From: Sporosarcina sp. | GTDB lineage: Bacteria; Bacillota; Bacilli; Bacillales_A; Planococcaceae | DNA: 34,846 nt | Assembly (NCBI RefSeq): GCF_029257255.1 | Contig: NZ_JARICI010000051.1 | Coordinates: 1-34,846 of the forward strand | Direction of reading: 5' to 3' | In this document: positions 22,092 through 30,738 of the stretch, piece by piece | Layout of the letters: each line of letters begins with the position of its first letter | Numbering within the stretch: the stretch's first letter is position 1 | The notes under the pieces: model-generated | The model's database searches: none | What the model saw: only the letters and a program-made list of their open reading frames with translations | What the model was told of the DNA's origin: nothing | Program-made: the position numbers and the translations under genes

Positions 22092-22161
22092 GCCTCCGGC
22101 GGATGTTACAGACTGAATTTGAGCTTGCTTGAATTCAGTTTGCATGCAAATACGCGGAGGC
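22092..22161 (+). ncRNA. Structured leader hairpin upstream of gatC, not a recognised class
   Basis: GCCTCCG (22092-22098) pairs with CGGAGGC (22155-22161), and inside it ACTGAATT (22112-22119) pairs with AATTCAGT (22132-22139). A GCATGC palindrome lies at 22142-22147. The element sits in the predicted 5' untranslated region about 40 bases before the gatC ribosome site. I see no T-box element (no AGGGTGG-type box), no riboswitch core I know and no U-tract. It could be a regulatory leader, an RNA-stability hairpin or a small dispersed palindrome. Confidence 0.45.
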
Positions 22162-22202
22162 ATAATTGATTTAACCGATGGTAAAATGAGGAGGAACGAT
22201 GT

Positions 22203-22490
22203 ATGACAACATTTTCGAAAGATGACGTCAAGTATTTCGCTGATTTCGTCCGTATTGGCGTTTCCGAAGAAGACAAAGAAACATTCTCTGCGAAAATTGC
22301 AGATTTAATTGAAAGTGTCAGCAACTTAAAAGAAGTTGACGTGGCAGGTGTTGAGCCAATGACACATCCAGTTCCTATGATCAACGTATTGCGTGAAGAC
22401 CAGCCAAAAGATATCTTGGACCGTGAAAAGATGCTTGCAACTGCTGAAGATCACGAAGACGGTATGATCAAAGTTCCGGATATCCTATAA
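22203..22490 (+). CDS. gatC: Glu-tRNA(Gln) amidotransferase subunit C
   Basis: A 95-residue GatC, the small linker that wraps around GatA and contacts GatB in the amidotransferase that converts misacylated Glu-tRNA(Gln) to Gln-tRNA(Gln). It shows DVKYFADFVRIGVSEED at the start and the conserved VEPMTHPVPMINVLREDQP in the centre. A GAGGAGGAA site precedes the ATG. The gatCAB order matches B. subtilis, although the genes found between camS and gatC there are missing here. Confidence 0.95.
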   Translation: MTTFSKDDVKYFADFVRIGVSEEDKETFSAKIADLIESVSNLKEVDVAGVEPMTHPVPMINVLREDQPKDILDREKMLATAEDHEDGMIKVPDIL

Positions 22491-22546
22491 AAGAAATTTG
22501 CTGAATTAAACATATTCACGGCACAACAACAGTAGGAGGAAAAGTG

Positions 22547-24010
22547 ATGACGTTAACAAGTAAAACAGCTGCAGAACTTCAAGCGCTTTTACATAAAGGG
22601 GAAGTAACAGCGAAAGAAGTAACACAAGATACATTAAAAGCGATCGAACAGACAGAAGAAAAAATTCATGCATTTATTCACGTGGCGAAAGAAGAAGCAG
22701 CTGCCCGTGCAGAACAGCTTGATCAGACGGCTGCAGATTCACGCGGTGCTCTATTCGGTGTGCCGATCGGGATTAAAGACAATATCGTCACGAAAGATAT
22801 GACGACAACTTGCGCGAGTAAAATGCTGGAAGACTTCGTTCCCGTTTATAACGCAACTGTCATGGATAAATTGGAAGCTGCAGGTGCAGTGAACGTAGGT
22901 AAGCTGAACATGGACGAGTTTGCAATGGGGTCTACGACAGAGACATCTTATTTCGGTAACACGTTAAATCCATGGAATACAGACCATGTACCGGGCGGTT
23001 CTTCAGGCGGATCTGCAGCAGCAGTCGCAGCAGGAGAAGTTCCACTTTCACTTGGTTCAGACACAGGCGGATCTGTACGTCAGCCGGCTGCATTCTGCGG
23101 AATCGTTGGAATGAAGCCTACATACGGACGTGTTTCACGTTTCGGATTGACAGCATTCGGTTCTTCACTTGACCAAATCGGTACTCTTTCACGCACTGTA
23201 GAAGATAATGCACTTTTATTAGGTGTAATTGCAGGAGAAGACGATAATGACAGCTCATCTTCAGCCAAGGCTGTGCCAGATTATACAGCAGCATTGACTG
23301 GCGATATTAAAGGCTTGAAAGTTGCCGTACCAACTGCTTACTTAGGTGAAGGTATCGATTCAGAAGTGGCCGCTACAGTAAAAGAAGCCATCAGCGTATT
23401 GGAATCACTAGGCGCTGTATGTGAAGAAGTGGAGTTGCCGCATATCCAGTATGCGCCGACTACGTATTACGTAATTTCTTCTTCTGAAGCACAGTCTAAT
23501 CTTTCCCGTTTCGATGGATTGCGTTACGGCTATCACACGGAAAATGCTGAAAACTTGGAGCAGGCGTATTTCCGCACGCGTCAAGAAGGATTCGGTGAAG
23601 AAGTGAAAAAACGTATTATCTTCGGAACATATGCAATGAGTGCAGATCACCATGAAGACTTATATGTGCGTGCACAAAAAACACGTACGTTGATTGCACA
23701 GGATTTTGAAAAAGTATTTGAAAAATATGATGTAGTGATTGGACCTACTGCTGCAGCTACTGCGTTTAATCTGGGTGAAACTGGCGGCGATCAGCTTGTT
23801 CATTATGCAAACGATGTACTTGCGGTACCTGCAAACTTGACAGGACGACCAGCGCTTTCCGTACCATGCGGTTTCGTCAATGAACTGCCAGTTGGTATGC
23901 AGATCTTGGGCAAGCATTTTGACGAAGAAACGCTGTATAAAGTGGCGCACGCTTACGAGCAGGCAACTGATTTCCACAAGCGTACTCCAGCGATTCGGGA
24001 GGGGAAATAA
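22547..24010 (+). CDS. gatA: Glu-tRNA(Gln) amidotransferase subunit A
   Basis: An amidase-signature glutaminase of 487 residues that frees ammonia from glutamine and channels it to GatB. The Ser-cisSer-Lys triad is complete: Lys77 in IGIKDNI, Ser152 in [14 protein letters not shown] and Ser176 in [14 protein letters not shown]. These numbers are exactly two below the well-studied S. aureus residues (79, 154, 178). I chose the ATG at 22547 rather than the preceding GTG because of the TAGGAGGAAAAGTG spacing. Unlike PurQ in this window, this glutaminase is intact. Confidence 0.97.
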   Translation: MTLTSKTAAELQALLHKGEVTAKEVTQDTLKAIEQTEEKIHAFIHVAKEEAAARAEQLDQTAADSRGALFGVPIGIKDNIVTKDMTTTCASKMLEDFVPVYNATVMDKLEAAGAVNVGKLNMDEFAMGSTTETSYFGNTLNPWNTDHVPGGSSGGSAAAVAAGEVPLSLGSDTGGSVRQPAAFCGIVGMKPTYGRVSRFGLTAFGSSLDQIGTLSRTVEDNALLLGVIAGEDDNDSSSSAKAVPDYTAALTGDIKGLKVAVPTAYLGEGIDSEVAATVKEAISVLESLGAVCEEVELPHIQYAPTTYYVISSSEAQSNLSRFDGLRYGYHTENAENLEQAYFRTRQEGFGEEVKKRIIFGTYAMSADHHEDLYVRAQKTRTLIAQDFEKVFEKYDVVIGPTAAATAFNLGETGGDQLVHYANDVLAVPANLTGRPALSVPCGFVNELPVGMQILGKHFDEETLYKVAHAYEQATDFHKRTPAIREGK

Positions 24011-24012
24011 TC

Positions 24013-25443
24013 ATGAACTTCGAAACAATTGTCGGACTTGAGATCCACGTAGAATTAAAAACAGATACTAAAATTATGTCTCCGGCACCTTCACGATTTG
24101 GTGCGGAGCCAAATAAAAATATACACGTAACAGACATCGCATATCCCGGTGTACTGCCTACACTGAATAAAAAAGCCGTTGAATTTGGAATGAAAGCGTC
24201 TATGGCACTTAATTGTGACGTTGCGCCTGTTATGAACTTTGACCGTAAGCATTACTTCTATCCGGATAATCCAAAAGCCTATCAAATTTCTCAGGATAAG
24301 CGTCCTGTAGGATCAAACGGCTGGATTGAAATTGAAGTAGATGGTAAAAAGAAAAAGATCCGCATCGAGCGCGTTCATTTAGAAGAAGATGCAGGAAAAC
24401 TGACGCATACAGAAAACGGCCATTCATACGTCGACTTAAACCGTCAGGGCACGCCACTTATTGAAATTGTCACGGAAGCAGATGTGCGTTCTCCGGAAGA
24501 AGCGTATGCATTCCTTGAAAAATTAAAAGCTATCATCCAATATACAGGCGTTTCAGACGTTCGTATGGAGGAAGGATCACTTCGCTGTGACGCAAACATT
24601 TCATTGCGTCCATTCGGCCAGGAGAAATTCGGTACGAAAACAGAACTGAAAAACTTGAACTCTTTTAACTTTATTCGTCGCGGTATTGCGAATGAAGTAG
24701 CTCGCCAAGAGAAGATTCTATTGTCAGGCGGAACGATTCAGCAGGAAACTCGCCGTTATGATGAAGCGACTGGCGATACGGTATTAATGCGAATCAAAGG
24801 CAGTGCGAACGATTACCGATTCATTAATGATCCAGACTTGCCTGAAGTTCATATTGAGCAAGAATGGATGGACCGTGTGCGAGCGGAAATTCCTGAATTG
24901 CCGGATGCACGTAAAGCGCGCTATGTATCCGAATTGGAACTTCCTGAGTATGATGCGCACGTATTGACATTGACAAAGGAAATGTCTGACTTCTTTGATG
25001 CAACAGTGAAAGCAGGAGCAGATGCTAAACTTGCTTCTAACTGGCTGATGGGCGATGTGTCGGCTTACTTGAATGCAGAATCAAAAGAGCTGCATGATAC
25101 GCCGCTGACTCCTGAAAACCTGGCGCAACTTGTGAAATTAATTACAGACGGCACAATTTCTTCGAAAATCGCGAAAAAAGTATTTACAGATCTCGTGAAA
25201 AATGGTGGAAATCCTGCAGACATCGTCAAAGAAAAAGGTCTTGTTCAAATTTCTGATGAAGGTACACTTCGTACAATCATTACAGAAATCCTGGATTCAA
25301 ATGAGCAGTCAATTGAAGACTTCAAGAACGGTAAAGATCGTGCAGTTGGCTTCTTAGTTGGTCAAGTAATGAAGGCAACTAAAGGACAGGCTAACCCTCC
25401 ATTAGTGAATAAGCTCTTGATGGAAGAAATCAAGAAAAGATAA
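24013..25443 (+). CDS. gatB: Glu-tRNA(Gln) amidotransferase subunit B
   Basis: A 476-residue GatB, which phosphorylates Glu-tRNA(Gln) and amidates it with ammonia from GatA. It starts with [15 protein letters not shown] and contains [54 protein letters not shown] and [14 protein letters not shown]-terminal YqeY-like tail domain follows from about residue 330. The zinc-ligand cysteines of some GatB proteins are absent, as is common in Gram-positives. It begins two bases after gatA ends. Confidence 0.97.
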   Translation: MNFETIVGLEIHVELKTDTKIMSPAPSRFGAEPNKNIHVTDIAYPGVLPTLNKKAVEFGMKASMALNCDVAPVMNFDRKHYFYPDNPKAYQISQDKRPVGSNGWIEIEVDGKKKKIRIERVHLEEDAGKLTHTENGHSYVDLNRQGTPLIEIVTEADVRSPEEAYAFLEKLKAIIQYTGVSDVRMEEGSLRCDANISLRPFGQEKFGTKTELKNLNSFNFIRRGIANEVARQEKILLSGGTIQQETRRYDEATGDTVLMRIKGSANDYRFINDPDLPEVHIEQEWMDRVRAEIPELPDARKARYVSELELPEYDAHVLTLTKEMSDFFDATVKAGADAKLASNWLMGDVSAYLNAESKELHDTPLTPENLAQLVKLITDGTISSKIAKKVFTDLVKNGGNPADIVKEKGLVQISDEGTLRTIITEILDSNEQSIEDFKNGKDRAVGFLVGQVMKATKGQANPPLVNKLLMEEIKKR

Positions 25444-25460
25444 TACAGCCACATGAATAG

Positions 25461-25716
25461 TTATATAAGTTGAATTAAACTTTTTACATGAAAAAGTGTA
25501 CTATGTCAAACCTACTCAGTTGATTGGAGTGCAAGGCAACCTAAGTACGTCGCGTCAAAGTGCCTTAATTTCTGAAAGACACAGAAATACGGTTAAGCGA
25601 ACCCTTGCTGTTCGCTTGGCTCACCTCGGGCCCGCAAGAAACGCGTCCGCCTGTAACGGAAATCAACGGTACTTAGTAATTTCGACAATGTAGGTTTTTA
25701 AGTTCAACTACTATAA
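25461..25716. repeat. Nested inverted repeats enclosing a dispersed repeat
   Basis: Three pairs of arms are nested around one centre. Outer: TTATATAAGTTGAA (25461-25474) with TTCAACTACTATAA (25703-25716), 12 of 14 pairing. Middle: AAACCTAC (25508-25515) with GTAGGTTT (25690-25697), perfect. Inner: GTTGATT (25519-25525) with AATCAAC (25661-25667), perfect. The stretch between gatB and its terminator (about 280 bases) contains no gene. The outer arms may be an older palindromic or MITE-like element; I found no clear target duplication. Confidence 0.5.
25519..25667 (+). repeat. Dispersed Bacillales intergenic repeat, 149 bases
   Basis: It begins GTTGATTGGAGTGCAAGGC and ends ACGCGTCCGCCTGTAACGG followed by AAATCAAC, with perfect 7-base inverted ends. 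These ends and the GCGTCCGCCTGTAGCGG-type 3' part match, from memory, a repeat frequent between genes in Bacillaceae and relatives. The interior is diverged. No coding capacity is visible. Confidence 0.6.
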
Positions 25717-25723
25717 GTCAAAG

Positions 25724-25766
25724 CGTCCCAGGAAAAGACCAAACCAGTCTAACCTGGGCGTTTTTT
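25724..25766 (+). terminator. Intrinsic terminator downstream of gatB
   Basis: CG(T)CCCAGG (25724-25732, one bulged T) pairs with CCTGGGCG (25753-25760) and is followed by six T. A small inner AGAC/GTCT stem extends it. It lies about 280 bases after gatB, beyond the repeat, so the repeat would be transcribed with gatCAB. Confidence 0.8.
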
Positions 25767-25803
25767 CAACTTACTGATTTACATGAAACAGGAGGGGATT
25801 GTC

Positions 25804-26373
25804 ATGAAAACAGAACAGCAATATTTTGAAGAAGCCGTATCACTTCAGGAATATATGGACAATATGGAAACGCATAAAGAAAACAGTTTTTTAATCTATA
25901 ATGAGTTTGAAGTGCCGAAGGATGATGAATTTATTGAAATACTGAAAGAAAAGCAACCCCATGTTCTCGTCATTACAGAAGATTGGTGCGGCGACGCAAT
26001 GCTGAATAATCCGATTTTGAGACGGATTGCAGAAGCGGCATTGATTGACGTACGTACCGTATTACGAGATGAAAATCCTGATTTGATAGATCGTCATTTG
26101 ACGAATGGTGGACGTTCAATTCCTATTTATATTTTATTGGATTCAGCAGGTGAAGTGATGGCTAAATGGGGGCCGCGTGCTCCAATTTTACAAGAATACG
26201 TAATGGCGGGTCGTGCTGAGCTGCCGGAACAAGATGCTCCTGATTTTGAAGAAAAGCAGAAAGCATTCTATGCAAAGTTGATGTCGGAATATACGGTAAA
26301 GCCAACGAATTGGCTTGCCGTATACGGCGATATTCGTTCCCAATGGCTGCCTATGCTGCAGCAGGTGAATTAA
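25804..26373 (+). CDS. Thioredoxin-like family protein with a single active-site Cys
   Basis: A 189-residue soluble protein that looks like the thioredoxin_9 group: a beta strand HVLVITEDWCGDAM in the place of the WCxxC motif, and RSIPIYILLDSAGEVMAKWG with the cis-Pro region typical of thioredoxin folds. The second Cys is replaced by Ala (WCGDA), so a two-Cys disulfide reductase cycle is impossible; a one-Cys or non-redox role is inferred. The ATG at 25804 follows AGGAGGGG; the earlier in-frame ATG at 25783 contains that ribosome site within its codons. It stands alone between the gatCAB terminator and dgkB. Confidence 0.8.
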   Translation: MKTEQQYFEEAVSLQEYMDNMETHKENSFLIYNEFEVPKDDEFIEILKEKQPHVLVITEDWCGDAMLNNPILRRIAEAALIDVRTVLRDENPDLIDRHLTNGGRSIPIYILLDSAGEVMAKWGPRAPILQEYVMAGRAELPEQDAPDFEEKQKAFYAKLMSEYTVKPTNWLAVYGDIRSQWLPMLQQVN

Positions 26374-26451
26374 CAAGTTACAAGAATTCATATGATGATG
26401 GTAAAGGTCTGAATAGTCATTTTAGACACGAAAGGATCGAGGGGAAAGTTT

Positions 26452-27375
26452 ATGAAACGTGCACGTATAATTTATAATCCGACTGCAGGAAAAGAAGCAT
26501 TCCGTAAGCATTTGGCTGATGTCCTCGAAAAGCTCGAGAAAGCCGGCTATGAAACATCCGCTCACGCAACGACATGTGAGGGTGATGCGACAGAAGCGGC
26601 AAAAGAAGCGGTACACAGAGGCTTTGATGTAATAATTGCTGCAGGCGGTGACGGAACGCTGAATGAGGTGGTGGAAGGTGTTGGGCATTTTGACGAACGT
26701 CCAAAGATTGGCCTGATTCCTATGGGAACGACAAACGACTTCGCTAGAGCGCTGCGCATTCCAAGAGATATCGACGGTGCGGTAGATATCATCTGCAAAG
26801 GTGATACAACGCCTGTCGATGTCGGCCTGATGAATGATCGCTATTTCATTAATATTGCCGGTGGCGGCAGAATGACGGAATTGACATATGAAGTGCCAAG
26901 CCGTCTTAAAACTGTACTCGGCCAGCTCGCATATTACCTAAAAGGCATTGAAATGTTGCCTTCTATCCATTCCAGTCATATGCGGATTGAATATGATGGG
27001 AAAGTGTTTGATGATGAAGCGATGATGTTTCTGATTGGTTTGACCAACTCTGTCGGCGGATTTGAGAAGCTGGCACCTGATTCGAGTATCAATGATGGAT
27101 ACTTCACGTTACTCATTCTGAAAAAATGTAATATTGCTGAATTTATTCGCGTGGTTACTCTTGCTTCAAGAGGGGAACATTTGGACGATCCGCTCGTTAT
27201 ACAAGCGAAAGCAGAAAAAGTAGTGGTTACTTCAAACGATGAAGTACTTTTGAATCTGGATGGAGAATATGGCGGTGTCCTGCCGGCTACTTTTAAAAAC
27301 CTGTATAGACACATTGAAATGTTTGTTCCGTTGCAGAAATTGCGTGAACAGGACAAAGTAGAAGAAATTAACTAA
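26452..27375 (+). CDS. dgkB: Diacylglycerol kinase DgkB
   Basis: A soluble DagK/LCB5-family lipid kinase of 307 residues that phosphorylates diacylglycerol released during lipoteichoic acid synthesis, feeding it back to phosphatidic acid. Conserved parts: RARIIYNPTAGKE at the start, the nucleotide-binding AAGGDGTLNEVVEG, GLIPMGTTNDFARAL, and DGYFTLLIL with LNLDGEYGG near the C-terminus. A GAGGGGAAAG site precedes the ATG. dgkB downstream of gatB and upstream of rlmCD agrees with B. subtilis. Confidence 0.95.
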   Translation: MKRARIIYNPTAGKEAFRKHLADVLEKLEKAGYETSAHATTCEGDATEAAKEAVHRGFDVIIAAGGDGTLNEVVEGVGHFDERPKIGLIPMGTTNDFARALRIPRDIDGAVDIICKGDTTPVDVGLMNDRYFINIAGGGRMTELTYEVPSRLKTVLGQLAYYLKGIEMLPSIHSSHMRIEYDGKVFDDEAMMFLIGLTNSVGGFEKLAPDSSINDGYFTLLILKKCNIAEFIRVVTLASRGEHLDDPLVIQAKAEKVVVTSNDEVLLNLDGEYGGVLPATFKNLYRHIEMFVPLQKLREQDKVEEIN

Positions 27376-27388
27376 AAGTAAGCAAAAC

Positions 27389-27436
27389 AAAAGACTATTC
27401 CAATCGCCGCGATAAGTTCGGATGGAATAGTCTTTT
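27389..27436. terminator. Bidirectional terminator between dgkB and the Nudix gene
   Basis: AAAAGACTATTCCA (27389-27402) and TGGAATAGTCTTTT (27423-27436) form a perfect 14-base stem with T-rich 3' ends in both directions. It therefore serves the convergent dgkB and Nudix transcripts. Confidence 0.9.
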
Positions 27437-27492
27437 ATTGTTTAAAATTAGTGTGATGGGAGCTATGCAGGAAGCACAGTCTCAGGTCCATA

Positions 27493-27927
27493 TCAGATGT
27501 ATTCAATCGCTTCTCCTTGTTTTGCAGCTAATTTCGGTACCGCATTCAACGGCATCCACCGATAGCTGAATAATAGACCTGCGTCTTTACCTTCACCTTC
27601 TACACGATATTCCCATTCGTTTGTTTCTTCTTTACCTACATAAGAAAAATGGAAAATAGTCCGTTCGTAGATTACGTTCTTGTCTTCTGGAAAGAATTTT
27701 GACGATTTTACTTTACCTTCTAATATAAGTTCATCGCGAAGGATACCGGATTCTTCTTCGATTTCTCGATATAACGCATCCAATAAAAGTTCGTTTCGTT
27801 CAATCGTGCCACCGGGTACCTGCAGACCTGCTTCAGGCTGATCAGTTTGTTCGTAAACCAATAGTTTCCGATGTCTTCCTTCCCCTTTTGTAATATAAGC
27901 TAATACTTTTCTCTTTATCCTTTTCAC
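27493..27927 (-). CDS. Nudix hydrolase
   Basis: A 144-residue single-domain Nudix protein. The full Nudix box GX5EX7REUXEEXGU is present (GGTIERNELLLDALYREIEE followed by ESGI), with the metal-binding glutamates. The substrate cannot be predicted; members hydrolyse nucleoside diphosphates linked to another moiety. Translation starts at GTG (27927 on the minus strand) behind a GAGAGGTG site. The gene is convergent with dgkB and divergent from the cyd genes, with its own good promoter. Confidence 0.88.
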   Translation of the reverse strand: MKRIKRKVLAYITKGEGRHRKLLVYEQTDQPEAGLQVPGGTIERNELLLDALYREIEEESGILRDELILEGKVKSSKFFPEDKNVIYERTIFHFSYVGKEETNEWEYRVEGEGKDAGLLFSYRWMPLNAVPKLAAKQGEAIEYI

Positions 27928-27954
27928 TTTATTTCACCTCTCTATAGTTAACCT

Positions 27955-27983
27955 ATTATACTGTAAAAATTAACAATTGACAA
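27955..27983 (-). promoter_or_regulatory. Nudix gene promoter, overlapping a divergent TTGACA
   Basis: On the minus strand TTGTCA (27983-27978) and TATAAT (27960-27955) are 17 bases apart, a near-consensus sigma-A promoter about 28 bases before the GTG start. On the plus strand the same bases give TTGACA (27977-27982), a possible -35 for the cyd genes with a weaker AATTAT (28000-28005) 17 bases on. The two -35 boxes overlap. Confidence 0.65.
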
Positions 27984-28123
27984 GTGAAAAGTTTTAATCA
28001 ATTATTATACATTAATTTAATGCTCTGTAAGCGAAAAAAAACGTCTAAATTTCAACAAAAGGGTTAAAACTAGAGTGATTAAGGGAAATACTAAAAAAGG
28101 ACTGTCGAAGGAAGTGATGATGG

Positions 28124-28216
28124 ATGTACAAAAGACAGGAAAAGCGGCTGATGTGGCTGGCATTTATTGTGGCAGGCATCATGCTACTTTCCATCGTGGG
28201 AAGATTATTTTCATAA
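28124..28216 (+). CDS. 30-residue single-helix membrane micro-ORF before cydA
   Basis: ATG at 28124 opens a 30-codon frame ending in TAA. It starts MYKRQEKRL and continues with a hydrophobic helix, MWLAFIVAGIMLLSIVG, then RLFS. A GGAAG ribosome site lies 9 bases upstream, and cydA begins 15 bases downstream with its own GGAGGTG. A basic N-terminus followed by one membrane span and immediate linkage to cydA suggest a small oxidase-associated peptide or a translated leader. It is not the CydS homologue, which lies after cydB. The longer frame overlapping it (28075-28362) lacks a ribosome site and runs out of frame into cydA. I do not recognise a family. Confidence 0.6.
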   Translation: MYKRQEKRLMWLAFIVAGIMLLSIVGRLFS

Positions 28217-28231
28217 TTGGAGGTGTACTGA

Positions 28232-29569
28232 GTGGATTCCGTTTTTTATTCAAGAGTGTTAACAGAGCTGACGCTATCATTCCATATCATTTATGCGACG
28301 ATTGGTGTCGGGGTACCGCTGATGATTATGCTCGCGCAGTGGGTTGGAATCAAGAAGAATGATGAACATTATATTTTACTGGCAAGACGGTGGGCTCGCG
28401 GGTTTGTAATTACGGTAGCTGTCGGAGTTGTGACAGGAACCGCTATCGGTCTACAGTTATCATTATTGTGGCCAAACTTTATGGAACTGGCCGGTAATGT
28501 GATTGCACTGCCATTATTCATGGAGACGTTTGCATTCTTTTTTGAAGCGATTTTCCTGGGGATATATTTGTACACATGGGACAGATTTGAAAATCAAAAG
28601 AAACATTTTATGATTTTAATCCCTGTAGCGCTTGGCGCGTCTTTTTCTGCAGTATTCATTACGATTGTGAATGCGTTTATGAATGCACCGCAAGGTTTTA
28701 ATTTGGTGAACAACGAACTGATTAATGTGAATCCGCTGGTGGCAATGTTTAATCCTGCTATGCCAACTAAAGTGGCCCACGTAGTTGGGACTGCATATAT
28801 GACGTCTGCTTTTTTATTGGCAGCTATTGCAGCATTTCGCTTGTTGCGCGGTTCTGATCATATCTATCATAAAAAAGCACTTTATCTCACACTCAAAGTG
28901 GGCTTTATATTCAGTGTCACTGCTGCATTAATAGGAGACTTGTCTGGGAAGTACTTAGCGGAGTATCAACCGGAAAAACTGGCAGCTGCGGAATGGCATT
29001 TTGAGACGGAAGAAAATGCGCCGCTGATGTTGTATGGAATACTCGATGACGGCGAAGTGAAATACGCTATTAAAATTCCATATGCTTTGTCGATTTTAGC
29101 TCATGGGTCACCGAAAGCGGAAGTCATTGGGTTGGATCAATTCGCGGAAGAAGATACGCCGCCTCTCTACATTCACTATTTGTTTGATATCATGGTGACA
29201 ATCGGCATGACGCTGTTGGCATTGTCTGCAGTGTTCTGGATTGGTATGTGGCGTAAGTGGAGGTTCGTTGAGTCGCGCTGGTTCCGTTGGCTGATCGTAT
29301 TGGGCGGACCATTAGTATTTATTTCGCTCGAAACAGGCTGGTGGCTTGCAGAAGTCGGCAGGCAGCCATGGATCCTGAGAAATATTATGCGTACATCAGA
29401 GGCTGCGACAAGCAGTGGTCAAGTGGATACGATGTTAGTACTCTTTGCATTGCTTTATTTAGTGCTTGGAGTCGGCAGTGTAGTAGTTCTCCGCAGAATG
29501 TTCGTCAGTAACCCGGTAGAACGTGAAATTGCCGACAGGGAACAAGAAAAGGGCGGTGATATCCAATGA
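28232..29569 (+). CDS. cydA: Cytochrome bd menaquinol oxidase subunit I
   Basis: A 445-residue membrane protein with about nine helices, subunit I of a bd-type terminal oxidase that reduces oxygen with menaquinol. Heme-ligand candidates are His18 (LSFHIIYATIGVG), His183 (AHVVGTAYM) and the Met in DIMVTIGM near 321-326; acidic helix residues appear in FMETFAFFFEAIFLG. The GRQPW signature is at 376-380. The Q-loop is short, as in the Geobacillus and B. subtilis YthA-type enzymes. The start is GTG at 28232, six bases after GGAGGTG. It overlaps cydB by 4 bases. Confidence 0.95.
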   Translation: MDSVFYSRVLTELTLSFHIIYATIGVGVPLMIMLAQWVGIKKNDEHYILLARRWARGFVITVAVGVVTGTAIGLQLSLLWPNFMELAGNVIALPLFMETFAFFFEAIFLGIYLYTWDRFENQKKHFMILIPVALGASFSAVFITIVNAFMNAPQGFNLVNNELINVNPLVAMFNPAMPTKVAHVVGTAYMTSAFLLAAIAAFRLLRGSDHIYHKKALYLTLKVGFIFSVTAALIGDLSGKYLAEYQPEKLAAAEWHFETEENAPLMLYGILDDGEVKYAIKIPYALSILAHGSPKAEVIGLDQFAEEDTPPLYIHYLFDIMVTIGMTLLALSAVFWIGMWRKWRFVESRWFRWLIVLGGPLVFISLETGWWLAEVGRQPWILRNIMRTSEAATSSGQVDTMLVLFALLYLVLGVGSVVVLRRMFVSNPVEREIADREQEKGGDIQ

Positions 29570-30591
29570 CCATTGAAATACTTGGAATCACGGTTTTATG
29601 GGTGTTTTTATTCGGTTATATCATGATCGGAGCCATCGACTTTGGCGCGGGATTCTTTAATGCCTACAGTTTATTGACAGGAAAGCAGCGCATTTTGACG
29701 AATGTCATTCAGCGCTATCTGTCGCCAGTTTGGGAAGTAACCAATGTCTTTCTGGTGTTTTTCTTCGTTGGGATTATCGGATTTTTCCCGAAAACTGCTT
29801 TTTATTACGGGACCACCTTACTCGTGCCGGTAAGTTTCGGTATTATTTTGCTGGCTGTCCGAGGCTCTTACTACGCGTTTGAAACGTACGGGGCACGCGG
29901 ACATAAAGGGTATTCATTTGCTTACGGGGCAGCAGGTCTTTTATTACCTGCTTCACTGTCCATTGTATTGACTATATCTGAAGGTGGTTTCGTTGATTTA
30001 GTGGACGGACAGCCAGTACTCGATTACTGGAAACTGTTCTCCAGTCCGCTTACTTGGTCGATCGTTGTGCTGAGTATCGCGGCAACGCTGTATATTTCTG
30101 CAGTATTTCTAACTTGGTATGCCAATAAAGCAGGAGACAGTGAGGCGACATCTTTATTAAGAAAGTACGCACTCATTTGGGCATTACCGACGATCATTGC
30201 GGCAGGCGGTATCATATTCGAGCTGCGTAAGCACAATCCGCTGCATTATGAAAACATCCAGCGTTTCTGGCCGATGTTTCTGATTTCATTTCTGTTGTTT
30301 TTGGGCACGGCATTTCTCATCTGGAAACGCCGTCAATATGGTATGGCATTCGGACTGCTGGCGGGACAGTTTGTTTTCGCGTTCTTTGGATATGGAGCAT
30401 CGCATTACCCTTATTTACTCTATCCGTACTTGACGATCTATGACAGCTTCACCAATCATGCGATGGCAATAGCATTGATCACAGCTTTCGTATTTGGCTT
30501 GCTGCTTCTCATTCCATCGCTCTATTTATTGCTGAGGATGTTCTTGTTCAATAAAGAGTACGTAAAAGGGAAAGAAGACCATCATGCGTAA
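29566..30591 (+). CDS. cydB: Cytochrome bd menaquinol oxidase subunit II
   Basis: A 341-residue membrane protein with about nine helices, the CydB partner of CydA. The N-terminal GYIMIGAIDFGAGFF and the following SPVWEVTNVFLVFFFVG are typical of the family. It starts at the ATGA overlap with cydA and is followed after 12 bases by the small CydS-like gene, so the order is cydA-cydB-cydS. No cydCD-type transporter genes are present in the window. Confidence 0.95.
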   Translation: MTIEILGITVLWVFLFGYIMIGAIDFGAGFFNAYSLLTGKQRILTNVIQRYLSPVWEVTNVFLVFFFVGIIGFFPKTAFYYGTTLLVPVSFGIILLAVRGSYYAFETYGARGHKGYSFAYGAAGLLLPASLSIVLTISEGGFVDLVDGQPVLDYWKLFSSPLTWSIVVLSIAATLYISAVFLTWYANKAGDSEATSLLRKYALIWALPTIIAAGGIIFELRKHNPLHYENIQRFWPMFLISFLLFLGTAFLIWKRRQYGMAFGLLAGQFVFAFFGYGASHYPYLLYPYLTIYDSFTNHAMAIALITAFVFGLLLLIPSLYLLLRMFLFNKEYVKGKEDHHA

Positions 30592-30603
30592 GGGGGAGTT
30601 TAA

Positions 30604-30738
30604 GTGAATGATTTTTTAATTTTCTATGCACCTTTTTTAATTATCATCGCAGGTATTACGTTATCCTTTTTCGTTGTGCTGAAAGATGATGCGGTAACGA
30701 GAAATGAATATGAAGAAAGTGAGAAAACAGACGTGTAA
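30604..30738 (+). CDS. cydS: Cytochrome bd small subunit, CydS-like
   Basis: A 44-residue single-span membrane protein, too short for usual ORF calling. It reads MNDFLIFYAPFLIIIAG and continues through TLSFFVVLKDD to an acidic tail. It closely resembles Geobacillus CydS (FLIMYAP...), the third subunit that packs against CydA in the bd oxidase structure. The start is GTG at 30604 behind GGGGGAG. The position directly after cydB supports the assignment. Its stop codon lies in the loop of the operon terminator. Confidence 0.85.
   Translation: MNDFLIFYAPFLIIIAGITLSFFVVLKDDAVTRNEYEESEKTDV

Noticed and set aside
22021..22202. T-box leader for the gatCAB operon
   Set aside because: No T-box consensus, no specifier loop and no terminator with U-tract are visible.
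28075..28362. 95-residue reading frame overlapping the cydA start
   Set aside because: It has no ribosome site, lies out of frame with cydA for about 130 bases, and its translation has no membrane or domain pattern; the 30-residue frame inside it is better.
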